Shown piece after piece: positions 1 through 9,100 of a stretch of 64,000 nt of DNA. The stretch is from Planctomycetota bacterium (GTDB taxonomy: Bacteria > Planctomycetota > Planctomycetia > Gemmatales > HRBIN36). The DNA lies in contig JACTMY010000019.1 of the NCBI GenBank assembly GCA_014584395.1, positions 1 to 64,000 of the forward strand, written 5' to 3'. The notes beneath the pieces were generated by a model. The model was not told the DNA's origin and ran no database searches. It saw nothing but the letters and a program-made list of their open reading frames with translations. The position numbers and the translations under genes were made by a program. Every line of letters starts with the position of its first letter. Position 1 is the first letter of the stretch.

Positions 1-1
1 C

Positions 2-181
2 TTTGGGCCAGGCCGAACGGATGAACCCTGCGACCGCCACCATTTTTGGAGTCTCCACCCCGGCGGGGCGAACTTTTGCTTCGGCGACGGCTCCGTCCGT
101 TTCCTGCGCTACTCCGCCATGCCCATCATGGCGGCCCTCGGCACCCGCAACGGCGGCGAGGTCGTCGAAATCCCCGACTAA
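2..181 (+). CDS. DUF1559 pseudopilin-like protein, C-terminal fragment (5' end outside window)
   Basis: The frame is open from base 2 to the TAA at 179-181. It encodes the diagnostic tail of planctomycete DUF1559 proteins: a Trp-Ser-Leu-His-Pro-Gly-Gly stretch, then Ala-Asn-Phe, then Phe-Gly-Asp-Gly-Ser-Val, and the closing GGEVVEIPD. These proteins have a type IV prepilin N-terminus, which here lies upstream of the window. The same last residues end the DUF1559 gene at 3034-3957, and the DNA is identical over the last 49 bp including 19 bp beyond the stop. Function in the family is not established; a pseudopilin or surface role is inferred. Confidence 0.85.
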   Translation, partial: FGPGRTDEPCDRHHFWSLHPGGANFCFGDGSVRFLRYSAMPIMAALGTRNGGEVVEIPD

Positions 182-200
182 ATTCGCCGCGGCCCGCGGG
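152..200 (+). repeat. 49-bp direct repeat, copy 1
   Basis: Bases 152-200 are identical to 3928-3976. The repeat covers the last codons of a DUF1559 gene, its TAA stop and 19 bp of GC-rich trailer containing the palindrome CCCGCGGG. Sequence diverges at once on both sides. The homologous DUF1559 coding DNA just upstream is clearly different between the copies, so this is not simply conserved coding sequence. Confidence 0.95.
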
Positions 201-342
201 TATTTGCCTCTATCTTCCGCATTAGCAACCTGATAGAATAATCCTGATTTTTCTCGCTTTGGTCCTTGACATGCTGTGTGTGTAATATTGACGCGCATCG
301 TGGGTTCAATTCAAGTAATTCGCGAGGAGTAGGAGAAAAGCG

Positions 343-684
343 ATGAAAAGCACGTCATATTGGCTATTGTGCCTTGGATGCGCGCTGCTCGTTTTTGGCA
401 TAGGGAGGGTTTCCGGTCAGCCGCCAAGCACTATCAAAGCAAATCATCGATGTTCGAAAACTGCCAATTGCAAAGACCTAGGCACCCTGCCAGGATTTCT
501 CGACGATGGCACACCCATCTCCTGGTGTGAATTGAACAATTCGCAACACTGGTATAAAGTTTGTGAGCCATTCGATGGTACAAACTGCGATGAACACGCA
601 AGCTATAGTCATTGCTGGGGTTTTGTTCAGACAAACCCCAGAACTCGCTGCTATGTGAATGTCCATGATTGTCGAGTACCCTAG
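343..684 (+). CDS. Small secreted cysteine-rich protein of unknown function
   Basis: This 113-aa product has an N-terminal signal peptide (Lys, then a hydrophobic run to about residue 25). The mature part carries eight cysteines, an even number that suggests disulfides outside the cytoplasm. A strong GGAG-containing ribosome site sits just before the ATG. The gene is much richer in A and T than the rest of the window, as is the next gene, which suggests a different origin. No family was recognised. It could be a surface or secreted adhesin-like or inhibitor-like protein, but nothing in the sequence decides this. Confidence 0.65.
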   Translation: MKSTSYWLLCLGCALLVFGIGRVSGQPPSTIKANHRCSKTANCKDLGTLPGFLDDGTPISWCELNNSQHWYKVCEPFDGTNCDEHASYSHCWGFVQTNPRTRCYVNVHDCRVP

Positions 685-804
685 CAATAAGGCTTCGCTT
701 AGCGCATCAGTGTAATGCAATGTATGACCATATTTGCGTCATACGTCTTATTCAATATTTGCGTATTGGTGCATTGTGCTCTATATCATTGAAGGTGGAT
801 CACC

Positions 805-1881
805 ATGCGGCTAGTGTCATTGGCCATCCTGGCGATATTTCCTGGTTCAGCAGTTGCGAATGATGTTCAAGATTTTGTCCAATTGATGAAGCAGTATCGT
901 GACAGCATTAATAATATTTCTTGTACCTTCTCAACTACAACTAACAATAAAACATCCGTGGCCGAGTATCATCAACGTGGTGCATTCTTCAAGCTCATAT
1001 CGCACGGCGAAGGCAAATCCATTCAGATTGTGACTCCCAATCAGGTGGTGACTCTGTCCGACCATGAGAATCAGCCATCCCGCATCTTGATCGACCATTT
1101 CAAGCCGAACCGAGCGTACGGCATGTTGGACTTCCGAGTGGATGCTGGGATCATGATTATTGCAAATGATGGCTGCCATGCAGCGATCGACTTGCCATTG
1201 ATCAAGCAATATAACATGACGGTCACCAAACAGGAGATGGAGGGCAACCCGTTTTACAAGCTCAGTTATTCATTTAATGCTGAGAATGTGAAAGCCAAAC
1301 TCAAACTGGGGCAAATCCACTGCACATACTATTTTAGTATTCTGCATAATGGCGCTCTCAGCCTTGCTGAAATTATTGGTGAAAGCACTACCTATCAGCA
1401 AGTCGAAACGACACAAAACAAGGTGCTCAAATATGAAGAAGTCGAACCAGGAGTTTTTGTACCCATAGTAATTTCATCAACTTTTGAAGTTAAAAAAACC
1501 AACACACACCAGATTAAATATATATCGCAATCAATGCGAGAATTGAGCCGAGTGGTTTTGCATCCACGGCTGGATGATCGCTTCTTCGAAATCCCATTTC
1601 CCAAAGGGGCCCACGTGATGGATTTGATCAAGGGCAAAATGTTCCTTGTCCAGGACGATGGCTCATTGGGTCCGCTGATCATTGACGGCGCTGAACAAAG
1701 TTTGGCGAAAGAGGAGATTCCTGTTGAGTCGCCGATCTACCAACAAAGTTTGCAAGGCCCCACGAGAACCGAACCCGATGATGGCGGCCTCTGGTTTATA
1801 GCCGGCGGCGTGTTGCTGATCCTGGCTGCCCTGGCCTATTGGTTATGGCAACGACGACGACAGGCTGATGAATCGTCTTAA
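805..1881 (+). CDS. LolA-like exported protein with C-terminal membrane anchor
   Basis: The 358-aa product starts with a short signal peptide (cleavage after SAVA, about residue 18). It then has a long beta-rich region that resembles the outer-membrane lipoprotein carrier (LolA/LolB) fold seen in many planctomycete proteins, with an early segment about the amount of Cys/Ser-rich strand expected. A single hydrophobic helix at about 333-350 followed by Arg-rich residues would anchor the C-terminus in the membrane. A GGTGGA ribosome site precedes the ATG. The 3' end overlaps the next gene by 14 bp, so the two are probably co-translated. Composition is AT-rich over its first two thirds. The LolA link is by overall pattern only. 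Confidence 0.65.
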   Translation: MRLVSLAILAIFPGSAVANDVQDFVQLMKQYRDSINNISCTFSTTTNNKTSVAEYHQRGAFFKLISHGEGKSIQIVTPNQVVTLSDHENQPSRILIDHFKPNRAYGMLDFRVDAGIMIIANDGCHAAIDLPLIKQYNMTVTKQEMEGNPFYKLSYSFNAENVKAKLKLGQIHCTYYFSILHNGALSLAEIIGESTTYQQVETTQNKVLKYEEVEPGVFVPIVISSTFEVKKTNTHQIKYISQSMRELSRVVLHPRLDDRFFEIPFPKGAHVMDLIKGKMFLVQDDGSLGPLIIDGAEQSLAKEEIPVESPIYQQSLQGPTRTEPDDGGLWFIAGGVLLILAALAYWLWQRRRQADESS

Positions 1882-3037
1882 TCGAGAACCGGCCATGACG
1901 ATCATGCCCTTTCTGCAGCGTGCCAAATGGGTCATTGGGTTAACGGCCTTGCTGCTCTTTCTATTCCTTCTAGGCAATGGCACCCTGGCTGCCCTTTGGC
2001 AGACATGGATGGTCAAAGAGCCCCGTCTGGAAGTTGCTGAGTCCATTGCGTTGGGCGAGCAAGAGCGCTTCAAAATAGCGATCGCGCATGTCGCGTTGCA
2101 TAATTCAGGCCGGGCGCCTTTGATCATTGACAAAGTGGTTTCCTGTTGCGGCTGCATCGGCCTGGAGCGTGAAGAGCGGGGCGCGTATTTCCCGCTCCAC
2201 CGAATTGAAATTGCACCTGGCGAGATTCTTCAGGCCGTGGCGCGCGTTCCCGTGCGCGGCCGCGTGGGGGGTTCCGAGGCGTATTATTTTGATTTATATT
2301 CCAATGATCCGCATCAAACGGTCAAACGCTTCGAAGTGGTGATCAACAAGGTCAAGGGAGGGTTGGATGTCATCCCGAACCCCCTTCAGGTGGGGCAAAT
2401 CCAGTTGGGGCAATCCATCAGACAAGAGCTTGCTCTATTTGACTCTTCCCTTGCCCAACGGAAAGTGGTCCGGGTAACGACAACCAGTCGAGAAGAGACG
2501 CGCGCGACCTGGTTGGCAGCCAATCCAGGCGACACCCATCCTTTAGCACCAGCCAGGTCGGTATGGCTCGGGACCATCGCGTATGAACACGTCGCCAAGC
2601 AGCCAGGCGTGATCAACCATGAAATCATCGTGGCGTATGTAGACGAAGTGAGCGGCCTCGAATCCCAAGAATCCATTCCGGTATACGGTGAAGTTTTAAA
2701 CATCCTGGAGATTATGCCAAGCTCCGTGCGGTTGCCGCGGCATACCAGTTCAGGCTGGCAAAATGAAGTTCAGTGTAAGATTCGCTACAACATGGACGCC
2801 TCCTGCCAGTTAGAGATCGTGGAGGTTCCAGACCTTCTGGAAGTAGACTTGTTGAATATGGCGAACCAGATGAAAGGCCAGGATCGCATTTTACGCATTC
2901 GACTAAAACCTGAAGCATCTGATCAATGGCCCTTGGCAAGGACCATGTTGAAAATTAAGTTGAGAGCCACATGCCAGTCCTTTACCTCGGATTTGGAGAT
3001 AGAAGTGGGCGTGGTTCCCACTGGGAAAACTCAATGA
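1868..3037 (+). CDS. DUF1573-family membrane-anchored protein
   Basis: The 389-aa product has an N-terminal hydrophobic helix at about residues 20-40. Next comes an Ig-like region with the DUF1573 hallmark: a phrase on missing support (LIIDKVVSCCGCI, about residues 87-99) with clustered cysteines, followed by a strand-rich repeat ending in SNDP. DUF1573 proteins are exported planctomycete/Bacteroidetes proteins of unknown role, often encoded next to pseudopilins. An alternative ATG lies at 1895. The gene overlaps the previous gene by 14 bp, and its stop overlaps the next start as ATGA, so the three genes form a coupled operon. Confidence 0.8.
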   Translation: MNRLNREPAMTIMPFLQRAKWVIGLTALLLFLFLLGNGTLAALWQTWMVKEPRLEVAESIALGEQERFKIAIAHVALHNSGRAPLIIDKVVSCCGCIGLEREERGAYFPLHRIEIAPGEILQAVARVPVRGRVGGSEAYYFDLYSNDPHQTVKRFEVVINKVKGGLDVIPNPLQVGQIQLGQSIRQELALFDSSLAQRKVVRVTTTSREETRATWLAANPGDTHPLAPARSVWLGTIAYEHVAKQPGVINHEIIVAYVDEVSGLESQESIPVYGEVLNILEIMPSSVRLPRHTSSGWQNEVQCKIRYNMDASCQLEIVEVPDLLEVDLLNMANQMKGQDRILRIRLKPEASDQWPLARTMLKIKLRATCQSFTSDLEIEVGVVPTGKTQ

Positions 3038-3957
3038 AAATCAACGTTCAACGTCAACCTGGCTTCAGCATTGTCGAACTGATGGTATGCCTGGGTATCA
3101 TCTCGCTTTTGATCGGCATGCTCATGCCTGCCATTCAGCGGATTCGCGGCTCCGCGGCCCTGATTCAATGCCAATCCAACCTCCGGCAAATGGGCATGGC
3201 GATCCATATGTACCACAATGAGTATGGCTATCTTCCTGCAACGCGCCATGAGCAAGTCACCCATTCCAATCAGAACCTGTCGTTTTCGCTCAATTGGCAA
3301 ACCTGGCTTCTGCCCTACCTTGAGCAAAGTGCTCTTTGGGAAGAAAGCGTTCGCGCCGTGGCCACGGGCATGCCACCCTTTCACAATCCGCCGCATGTGG
3401 GCTACGCCACCGTCGTCAAAATATTTATTTGCCCCTTGGATGAACGTTTACACCAGCCCATGCTGGACTATCGCGGCCAATGGGCCGCCTTCACGTCCTA
3501 TATTGGCAATAGCGGTTCGATGCCTGGCGATGGCGTGCTCTACGCCAAGGCCTATTTAAAATTGGGCCAAATTCCGGATGGGGCGTCAACCACCATCATG
3601 GTCGGTGAGCGACCGCCCCCGGACCATGGCACCGCGGGAACGTGGTACACCTATCAACATGATGGCTTCAACTTGAATGGGAAATGGTTAACCCCTTCAG
3701 GCGTGTTGTCCTGCACGCCGCTCTTGACCCATGCGAACTGGGGAGATCCATGTCTAAAAACACCCGCGCCGTGCCTTAGCCCAGGGCGAACCTCGAATCC
3801 TTGTGATCGCTACCACTACTGGAGTTTACACCCTAAAGGGGCAAACTTCCTGATGGTGGATGGCTCCACCCACTTCTTGAAATACACCATCTCCGATCAA
3901 CTCTTCCGTGCCATGTGCACTTCAGCAGGCGGCGAGGTCGTCGAAATCCCCGACTAA
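3034..3957 (+). CDS. DUF1559 pseudopilin-like protein
   Basis: The start is the ATG at 3034, which overlaps the preceding stop as ATGA. The 307-aa product has a class III (prepilin) signal: Gly10-Phe11 cleavage site with Glu at mature position 5, followed by a hydrophobic helix to about residue 36. The body is the DUF1559 beta-rich domain. Near the end are the WSLHP and DGSTHF motifs typical of the family, which is greatly expanded in Planctomycetes. Processing by a prepilin peptidase and a pilus or pseudopilus role are inferred. The last 30 coding bases and the trailer are identical to those of the gene at 2-181. Confidence 0.9.
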   Translation: MKINVQRQPGFSIVELMVCLGIISLLIGMLMPAIQRIRGSAALIQCQSNLRQMGMAIHMYHNEYGYLPATRHEQVTHSNQNLSFSLNWQTWLLPYLEQSALWEESVRAVATGMPPFHNPPHVGYATVVKIFICPLDERLHQPMLDYRGQWAAFTSYIGNSGSMPGDGVLYAKAYLKLGQIPDGASTTIMVGERPPPDHGTAGTWYTYQHDGFNLNGKWLTPSGVLSCTPLLTHANWGDPCLKTPAPCLSPGRTSNPCDRYHYWSLHPKGANFLMVDGSTHFLKYTISDQLFRAMCTSAGGEVVEIPD

Positions 3958-3976
3958 ATTCGCCGCGGCCCGCGGG
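3928..3976 (+). repeat. 49-bp direct repeat, copy 2
   Basis: This is the exact second copy of 152-200, at an offset of 3776 bp in the same orientation. It spans the stop codon of the second DUF1559 gene and its trailer. Together the copies bracket the AT-rich islet and the DUF1573-DUF1559 operon, as expected from a duplication, a gene conversion or an insertion by homologous recombination. Confidence 0.95.
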
Positions 3977-4089
3977 CTACTCCCTTGTTTCCTACCCAAA
4001 TTCCATTGACAAGTTCGGGCGGATTTCGGACGATAACTACACTGCCGTTTGCCCTCCCCGTTTAAGCTCCCGCCGTTGGAGACCCTCCT

Positions 4090-5418
4090 ATGTTCCGTTG
4101 GACGACTGGTGCCAACCGGCCCTGTGATGGTGTGAACCGCAGACAATTTATTCAAGTCGGCGGCCTGGCGGCCCTGGCGTTCGGCCTGCCCGATTGGCTG
4201 CGGGCTCGAGCTTTAACCCCCGAAAGAAACCGCAAGGACGTCAACTGCATCCTCATTTGGGCCCAAGGGGGGCCTAGCCATCTCGACCTCTTCGACCCCA
4301 AGCCCGACGCGCCGGTTGAAATCCGCGGCGAATTTGGCACCATCCCCACCTGCGACCCCGCCGTCCGCATCTGCGAGCATTTGCCGCGCCTGGCCCGGCA
4401 CTTCGATAAATTCAGCCTCGTCCGCGGCGGCGACCCGCAAAACGGCTCCCATGGCCTGGCGGACTACATGCTCATGAGCGGCCAGCGCCGCAATCCCGCC
4501 CTGACCTATCCTTGCTACGGTTCCGTCATCGCCCAACAGCGCGGCTACAAAAACGACATGCTCCCCTTCGTGCAAATCGGCGGCAGCATCGACCGCACCT
4601 TCAATGGCGGCGTCGCGGGGTTCCTGGGCGATCAGTTCAATCCCTTTGAAGTCATCGGCGACCCGAACAATCCTGGCTTTCGCGTTCGAGACCTGAGCGT
4701 GGCGAACCAGGACGCCGCCTTGCGGCTTGAACGCCGCCGCCGCATGCTTATCGAACTGGAAAAGTTTCAGCAAGGAGTGGAGCGATCCGCCGCCTCCCCG
4801 GTCGCGGCGCGGGATGCTTTTTACGAAAAAGCCTTCAACTTGATCACCTCGCCCCGGGCCAAGATCGCCTTCGACCTCAACCGCGAGCCGGACAAGCTGC
4901 GGGACGAATATGGCCGCAACGCCTTTGGCCAATCCTGCCTCATGGCCCGGAGGCTCATCGAGGCGGGCGTCCATTTCGTCACCGTCACCGACGGCGGCTG
5001 GGATACCCATCAAAACAACTTCGCGGCCATTAAAACGAGGCTCGCCCCCAAGCTGGACCAGGGCTATGCGACCTTGCTCAAGGATTTGCACGCCCGCGGC
5101 CTGCTGGATTCGACGCTGGTGATCTGGATGGGCGATTTTGGCCGTACCCCGAAGGTCAACTCCTCGGCGGGCCGCGATCACTGGGCCACGGCCCACACCA
5201 TCGCCATCGGCGGCGGCGGCGCTCCCCTGGGCAAGGTCATCGGTCAAACGGACGGCCTGGGCGAACGGGTCATCGATACGCCGGTCCGCCCGGCAGACTT
5301 GGCCGCGACCATTTACACGCTGCTGGGCGTGCCTCTGGATACTGGGTTCCAATCACCCGATGGCCGACCGGTGCAATTGGTCAGCGAAGGGCACGTCGTG
5401 CGCGAGCTGATCGCCTGA
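4090..5418 (+). CDS. DUF1501 (sulfatase/alkaline-phosphatase-like) protein, Tat-exported
   Basis: The 442-aa product begins with a twin-arginine signal (N16-R-R-Q-F20 followed by a Gly/Ala/Leu-rich helix). The body matches DUF1501: WAQGGPSHLDLFDPKPD near the N-terminus, a GGWDTHQ motif in the second half, and GDFGRTPK followed by GRDHW near the C-terminus. This is the metal-binding pattern of the alkaline phosphatase/sulfatase superfamily. A GGAG site lies 8 bp before the ATG. In planctomycetes these genes often pair with DUF1549/DUF1553 cytochrome-like genes; no such partner is adjacent here. The substrate is unknown. Confidence 0.9.
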   Translation: MFRWTTGANRPCDGVNRRQFIQVGGLAALAFGLPDWLRARALTPERNRKDVNCILIWAQGGPSHLDLFDPKPDAPVEIRGEFGTIPTCDPAVRICEHLPRLARHFDKFSLVRGGDPQNGSHGLADYMLMSGQRRNPALTYPCYGSVIAQQRGYKNDMLPFVQIGGSIDRTFNGGVAGFLGDQFNPFEVIGDPNNPGFRVRDLSVANQDAALRLERRRRMLIELEKFQQGVERSAASPVAARDAFYEKAFNLITSPRAKIAFDLNREPDKLRDEYGRNAFGQSCLMARRLIEAGVHFVTVTDGGWDTHQNNFAAIKTRLAPKLDQGYATLLKDLHARGLLDSTLVIWMGDFGRTPKVNSSAGRDHWATAHTIAIGGGGAPLGKVIGQTDGLGERVIDTPVRPADLAATIYTLLGVPLDTGFQSPDGRPVQLVSEGHVVRELIA

Positions 5419-5448
5419 TGGCAAGAATGATTGGTCGACGCAAACCAC

Positions 5449-5478
5449 ACAGCCCTTGCCGGTCGCGGCAAGGGCTGT
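5449..5478. terminator. Probable bidirectional terminator hairpin
   Basis: A perfect 12-bp inverted repeat (ACAGCCCTTGCC and its complement) with a 6-base loop lies between the convergent ends of the DUF1501 gene and the lipoprotein gene. There is no long T run on either side, so efficiency as an intrinsic terminator is uncertain. Confidence 0.6.
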
Positions 5479-5502
5479 TGCTTGTGGCTTCTTTGGCTGC
5501 GT

Positions 5503-5955
5503 TCAAGGCAAATCGGGCAGCGGGGCTTCTTCGCCTTGCACCCGGACTTCGAATTGAATGAAGCCCACCTCCCGGCACATGCGTTTGAGGCTGCCCAGCA
5601 TGCCTGACTTGGTTTGCGGGTCCACCTCGATCTTGACCGTGATGGGTATGTACTCTTGCTGGCGGCGGCCTTGCTGCACGACCGGCAGGGCGATTTCCCG
5701 CTGCTGATAGACTTGGTGATAAGCATCGCGCCGTTCCCGCAGATAGTCCTTCACCGTGGCATATTCGCCGAATACATCCACCCATCGGCCGCGCAGGTGG
5801 ACTTGGCCCTTGGCGTTCATGGTGAACTCGAGCGGCGTGTCCGGGTCGGGATAGGGATCATCCCAGGCTGGTTTCGCTTCCGCCTGGCTGCACCCCGCGA
5901 CGAGCAACAGGGCCAACCACCAACCGGTTCGCAGGCTGAGTTTATTCCGCAGCAT
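5503..5955 (-). CDS. Predicted lipoprotein with ExbD/TolR-like C-terminal region
   Basis: From the ATG at 5955 (AAGGA site 8 bp upstream) the product is 150 aa. ATGs at 5964 and 5988 have worse ribosome sites. A signal peptide ends in a lipobox (LVAGC, Cys at about 22), so the protein should be lipid-anchored. The last 50 residues (ITVKIEVDPQTKSG, then a helix, then a strand) weakly resemble the periplasmic domain of ExbD/TolR. No ExbB partner is next to it. It lies downstream of the giant secretin gene on the same strand, but a good terminator separates them. Confidence 0.6.
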   Translation of the reverse strand: MLRNKLSLRTGWWLALLLVAGCSQAEAKPAWDDPYPDPDTPLEFTMNAKGQVHLRGRWVDVFGEYATVKDYLRERRDAYHQVYQQREIALPVVQQGRRQQEYIPITVKIEVDPQTKSGMLGSLKRMCREVGFIQFEVRVQGEEAPLPDLP

Positions 5956-6071
5956 GAGGTTCATCCTTGAACGAGCAGCCAAACCCATGGGATTCTATGC
6001 AGATGAGGATTTTACCCTGCTTGGCTCATTTGCGGAAAGGCCAACTCGCAGAGGCTGATGCATGGATAAAG

Positions 6072-6103
6072 AAAAAACCAGGCCACCGAAGCGGGCCTGG
6101 TTT
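6072..6103 (-). terminator. Rho-independent terminator of the secretin gene
   Basis: A 10-bp inverted repeat (AAACCAGGCC / GGCCTGGTTT, 6075-6084 and 6094-6103) with a 9-base loop is followed on the minus strand by a run of six T residues. It lies about 37 bp beyond the secretin stop codon. Confidence 0.85.
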
Positions 6104-6139
6104 GAATGGTGTTGTTGGAATCGCTGGTTCCCTCGCCGT

Positions 6140-9100
6140 TTAGAAGGCGAAGGTGCTGGCCAGGCGTTCCTCTTCCTCTTCCGGGATGATGATGCGCGGC
6201 GTGACCATGAGCAGCAAGCTCGAGGCTTCACGGCCATACATGCTGTTGCGGAAGAGGCGGTTGATATAGGGCACCTTGCTGAGCACCGGCGGGCCAAACT
6301 CGCGCCGCTGCTCTTCCATCTCCTTGAGGCCGCCCATGAGGATCGTGCCGCCGTCGGGCACCATGACTGTCGTGGACACGCTCAAGGTTTCCGTGACCGG
6401 CTGTTGCACGGTCAAGCCTGCGACCGGCGAGAAGGTTCGGCCCGCGTCGCGAAGTCGGCTAATGGACGGTGCCAACGACAGTTGGACATAGCGTCGATCC
6501 GCCGACACGACCGCTTGAACCGTCAGGAACAAGCCGGTTTGAATGATCTGCGTGACAGGGACAAACACAATCGCCCCCGTGAACAGATCGCGCTGAGCGT
6601 CAAAACTCGTCACGAATGGCTCTTGGACAAACGAACTCAGCGAGGCCGTTTGGCCATTGAAAAGCGTGATCTTCGGCGCCGTCAGGATATTGGAGCGGAT
6701 GTCCCCTTGCACGGCTTCCATGAAAAGGAAGACCTGAATGTTGCTCAGGAACGCCAAACCCACGTCCAAACCGCCATTTTGTCCCGTTATCCCCGGGAAG
6801 CCAGCGAAGCCCGCGTCCACAGCCGAGGCCTGGAAGCTGGTGTTGTTCACGGGCACCTTCAAACTGTTGGTGAACGTGCCGCTGGGGGTCAAGCCGACGA
6901 TCGTGTTCAAATTGCCAATCGTGTTGAGTTGTCCCGGAGGAGCAAAGTTCCCCGAGGCAAATTGCTGGTTGGCCCGCGTGCTGGCGGTCTTGATCTGCAG
7001 ATCCATGTCCACGCCCACCCGTTCGAAGAAATCTTCCGTCAGGGTGATGAAGCGGACCTCGACCGTGACTTGCAGTTCTTGCAGTTCGCGCAAGCGATCC
7101 AGCAAGCTTTGGATCTGTTCCTGGATGTCGGGGGTCTGGCTGACGATCAGCTGCATCCCGACGGGATAGAAGCTGATGTGGCCGGAGCCACCGCGCATGT
7201 CCCAGGAGCCTGGATCGATCGTATCGGTGATCAGTTGGATCAAGCGTTTTTCCATCGTCTGGCCGGCGCGGCGGCCATCGTTGGGAATGACGTTTTCGAT
7301 CGGCTTGATCGATCCATGGAGCATGGAGTCATCGTGACCCGTTAAGGTCCTCGACCCCGTCGACCAGTTCAAACGCGTCGGGCTGCCATCCGCGTTAAAC
7401 CTGGACTGGTTGTAGGGATCTTGCAAGGCCGCCATGTCGTCGCGCGGCACGATGAGATCATTGATTTGATAGGTGCGCGTGACCTTGTTTTCCCGCTTGC
7501 CGGCGTTCGTCGTCACGAGGATGACGCCCTCCCGCACCATGTAGGTCAACCGCGCCTTGCTGAGGGCGAAGTTGAGAGCGGTCTTCAAGGACACATTGGT
7601 CAACTTCAGGTCGATGGTCGAATCGAGACTGATGCCTTCCTGCTTCAAATACTCGTCCTGAGGCACGATGTTGGCCCCGCTCATGACGCGGAGTTCATCG
7701 AGCACTTCATGGAGTTTCTTGTTGCGGAAGTCGACGGAGACCATCGAATCCAGCTTGTTGTAGACCGCCTTGTCCAACGGGTGCAAGGGGAACGCGGGCT
7801 GGCGGGCGCCCCGCTTGTTCGCGCGTTCCAGGATTTCCCGGTTGATGGACAGGGGGTTGGCGTTATTCACTTCCGCCGTCGAGGATTCGGCCAGGTCGCG
7901 GAGCGACGTGCTGAAGCCCTTGATCTGGTTGTCGCGAACGCGCTCTTCCTCGGAGAGGTTGCGCATCATATTGGCCTTGAACACCGCGGCGTCGGCCTGG
8001 ACGTTGTCCGGATCGAGTTCGCGGGCCTTCATGGCCACGGCGGCGGCTTCCGTGTACTTGCCTTCCTTCATGAAGTTGGCGTACTGCTTCATCAGGTCCG
8101 CCACCATGTCGGCCTGGTGCTGCTTAGCCATGATGATCCGCGTCTTCTTCTCGTTGGCTTCGTTCAGCTTCTCCTTCTGCATCTTGGCGAAGGCCACCTG
8201 TTCAGCCAACGTCTTGAAACGCTGAACGCGGTCTTGGAGCTGCTTCTCGAGCTTGCTCGCCATGTCGCGGTCCAGGCTCGAACGCTGCACCTGAACGACG
8301 GCGTCCTCCAACTCGGCGATCGCGGCATCGATCTCGCCCTTGCCGGCCAGTTGGCTGGCCTTCAATTCGCTTTGACGCTTCAGCTCGCGGATCCGCTGCA
8401 TCTCGGCTTCCTGGCGAGCACGAACGTCCTGGATCAAGTTGCCCTGGCCTTGCGACTTCGGAGCTTCCGTCGGCGTTTCGCCGGTCTTCGGAGCCTCCGC
8501 CGTCGGCACCACCGGCGGCGAAGCCTGAGCGATCACTTGCGGCTTGCTTTCCGTTGTCGGCGTCGTGGTTTCCGACTTGGTTTCCGTCGTCGCCACTTCC
8601 GTCTTCGGGGCCTCCATCACCGGCGGCATGACCGGAGGCATCACGGGCGGCATCGGCGCCGCCGGCGCCATCGGCTGAACCGTGCTGCTGACCACCGGCT
8701 CGGTCGGAACCGTCGGCGCGGTCGTCGGAGCCGCGGGCGCGGCCGCGACGGGCGTCGGTTCGGTCACGTTGCCGGTTTGCACGATCTTGGGCTGCATTTC
8801 CTTGCTCGACATGATCTCTTGGAAGATCACGCGATCCGCCGCTTCCAACTTATCCGGATGGATGTTGGCGGAGAGATTCATGGCCACGTCGAATTCCGCG
8901 CGGGCATGATGCTGCTTGAACTGTTCGAAGAGCTTCTTCGTCTGGGCGATCTGAGCGGCATATTCCGACTGATCGCATTGGCTGATGAGCAGACTCGCCT
9001 CGGCCTTCAACTGGAAGGGGCCGTTGTGCAAGGCTTGAGCCAATTGACGCGCCACCGTCACCTGGCCGGCCTTGAGGGCCTGCTGGGCTTCGATCAGCAT

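Noticed and set aside
266-294. Promoter with perfect TTGACA before the small Cys-rich gene
   Set aside because: TTGACA is present at 266-271 but no acceptable -10 box occurs at 16-18 bp; the nearest TAATAT is at 11 bp spacing.
343-1881. Toxin-antitoxin pair
   Set aside because: Both products have signal peptides and the second is a long LolA-like protein; neither resembles an antitoxin.
4213-5352. 379-codon open frame on the minus strand
   Set aside because: Antisense to the DUF1501 gene, whose motifs are diagnostic.
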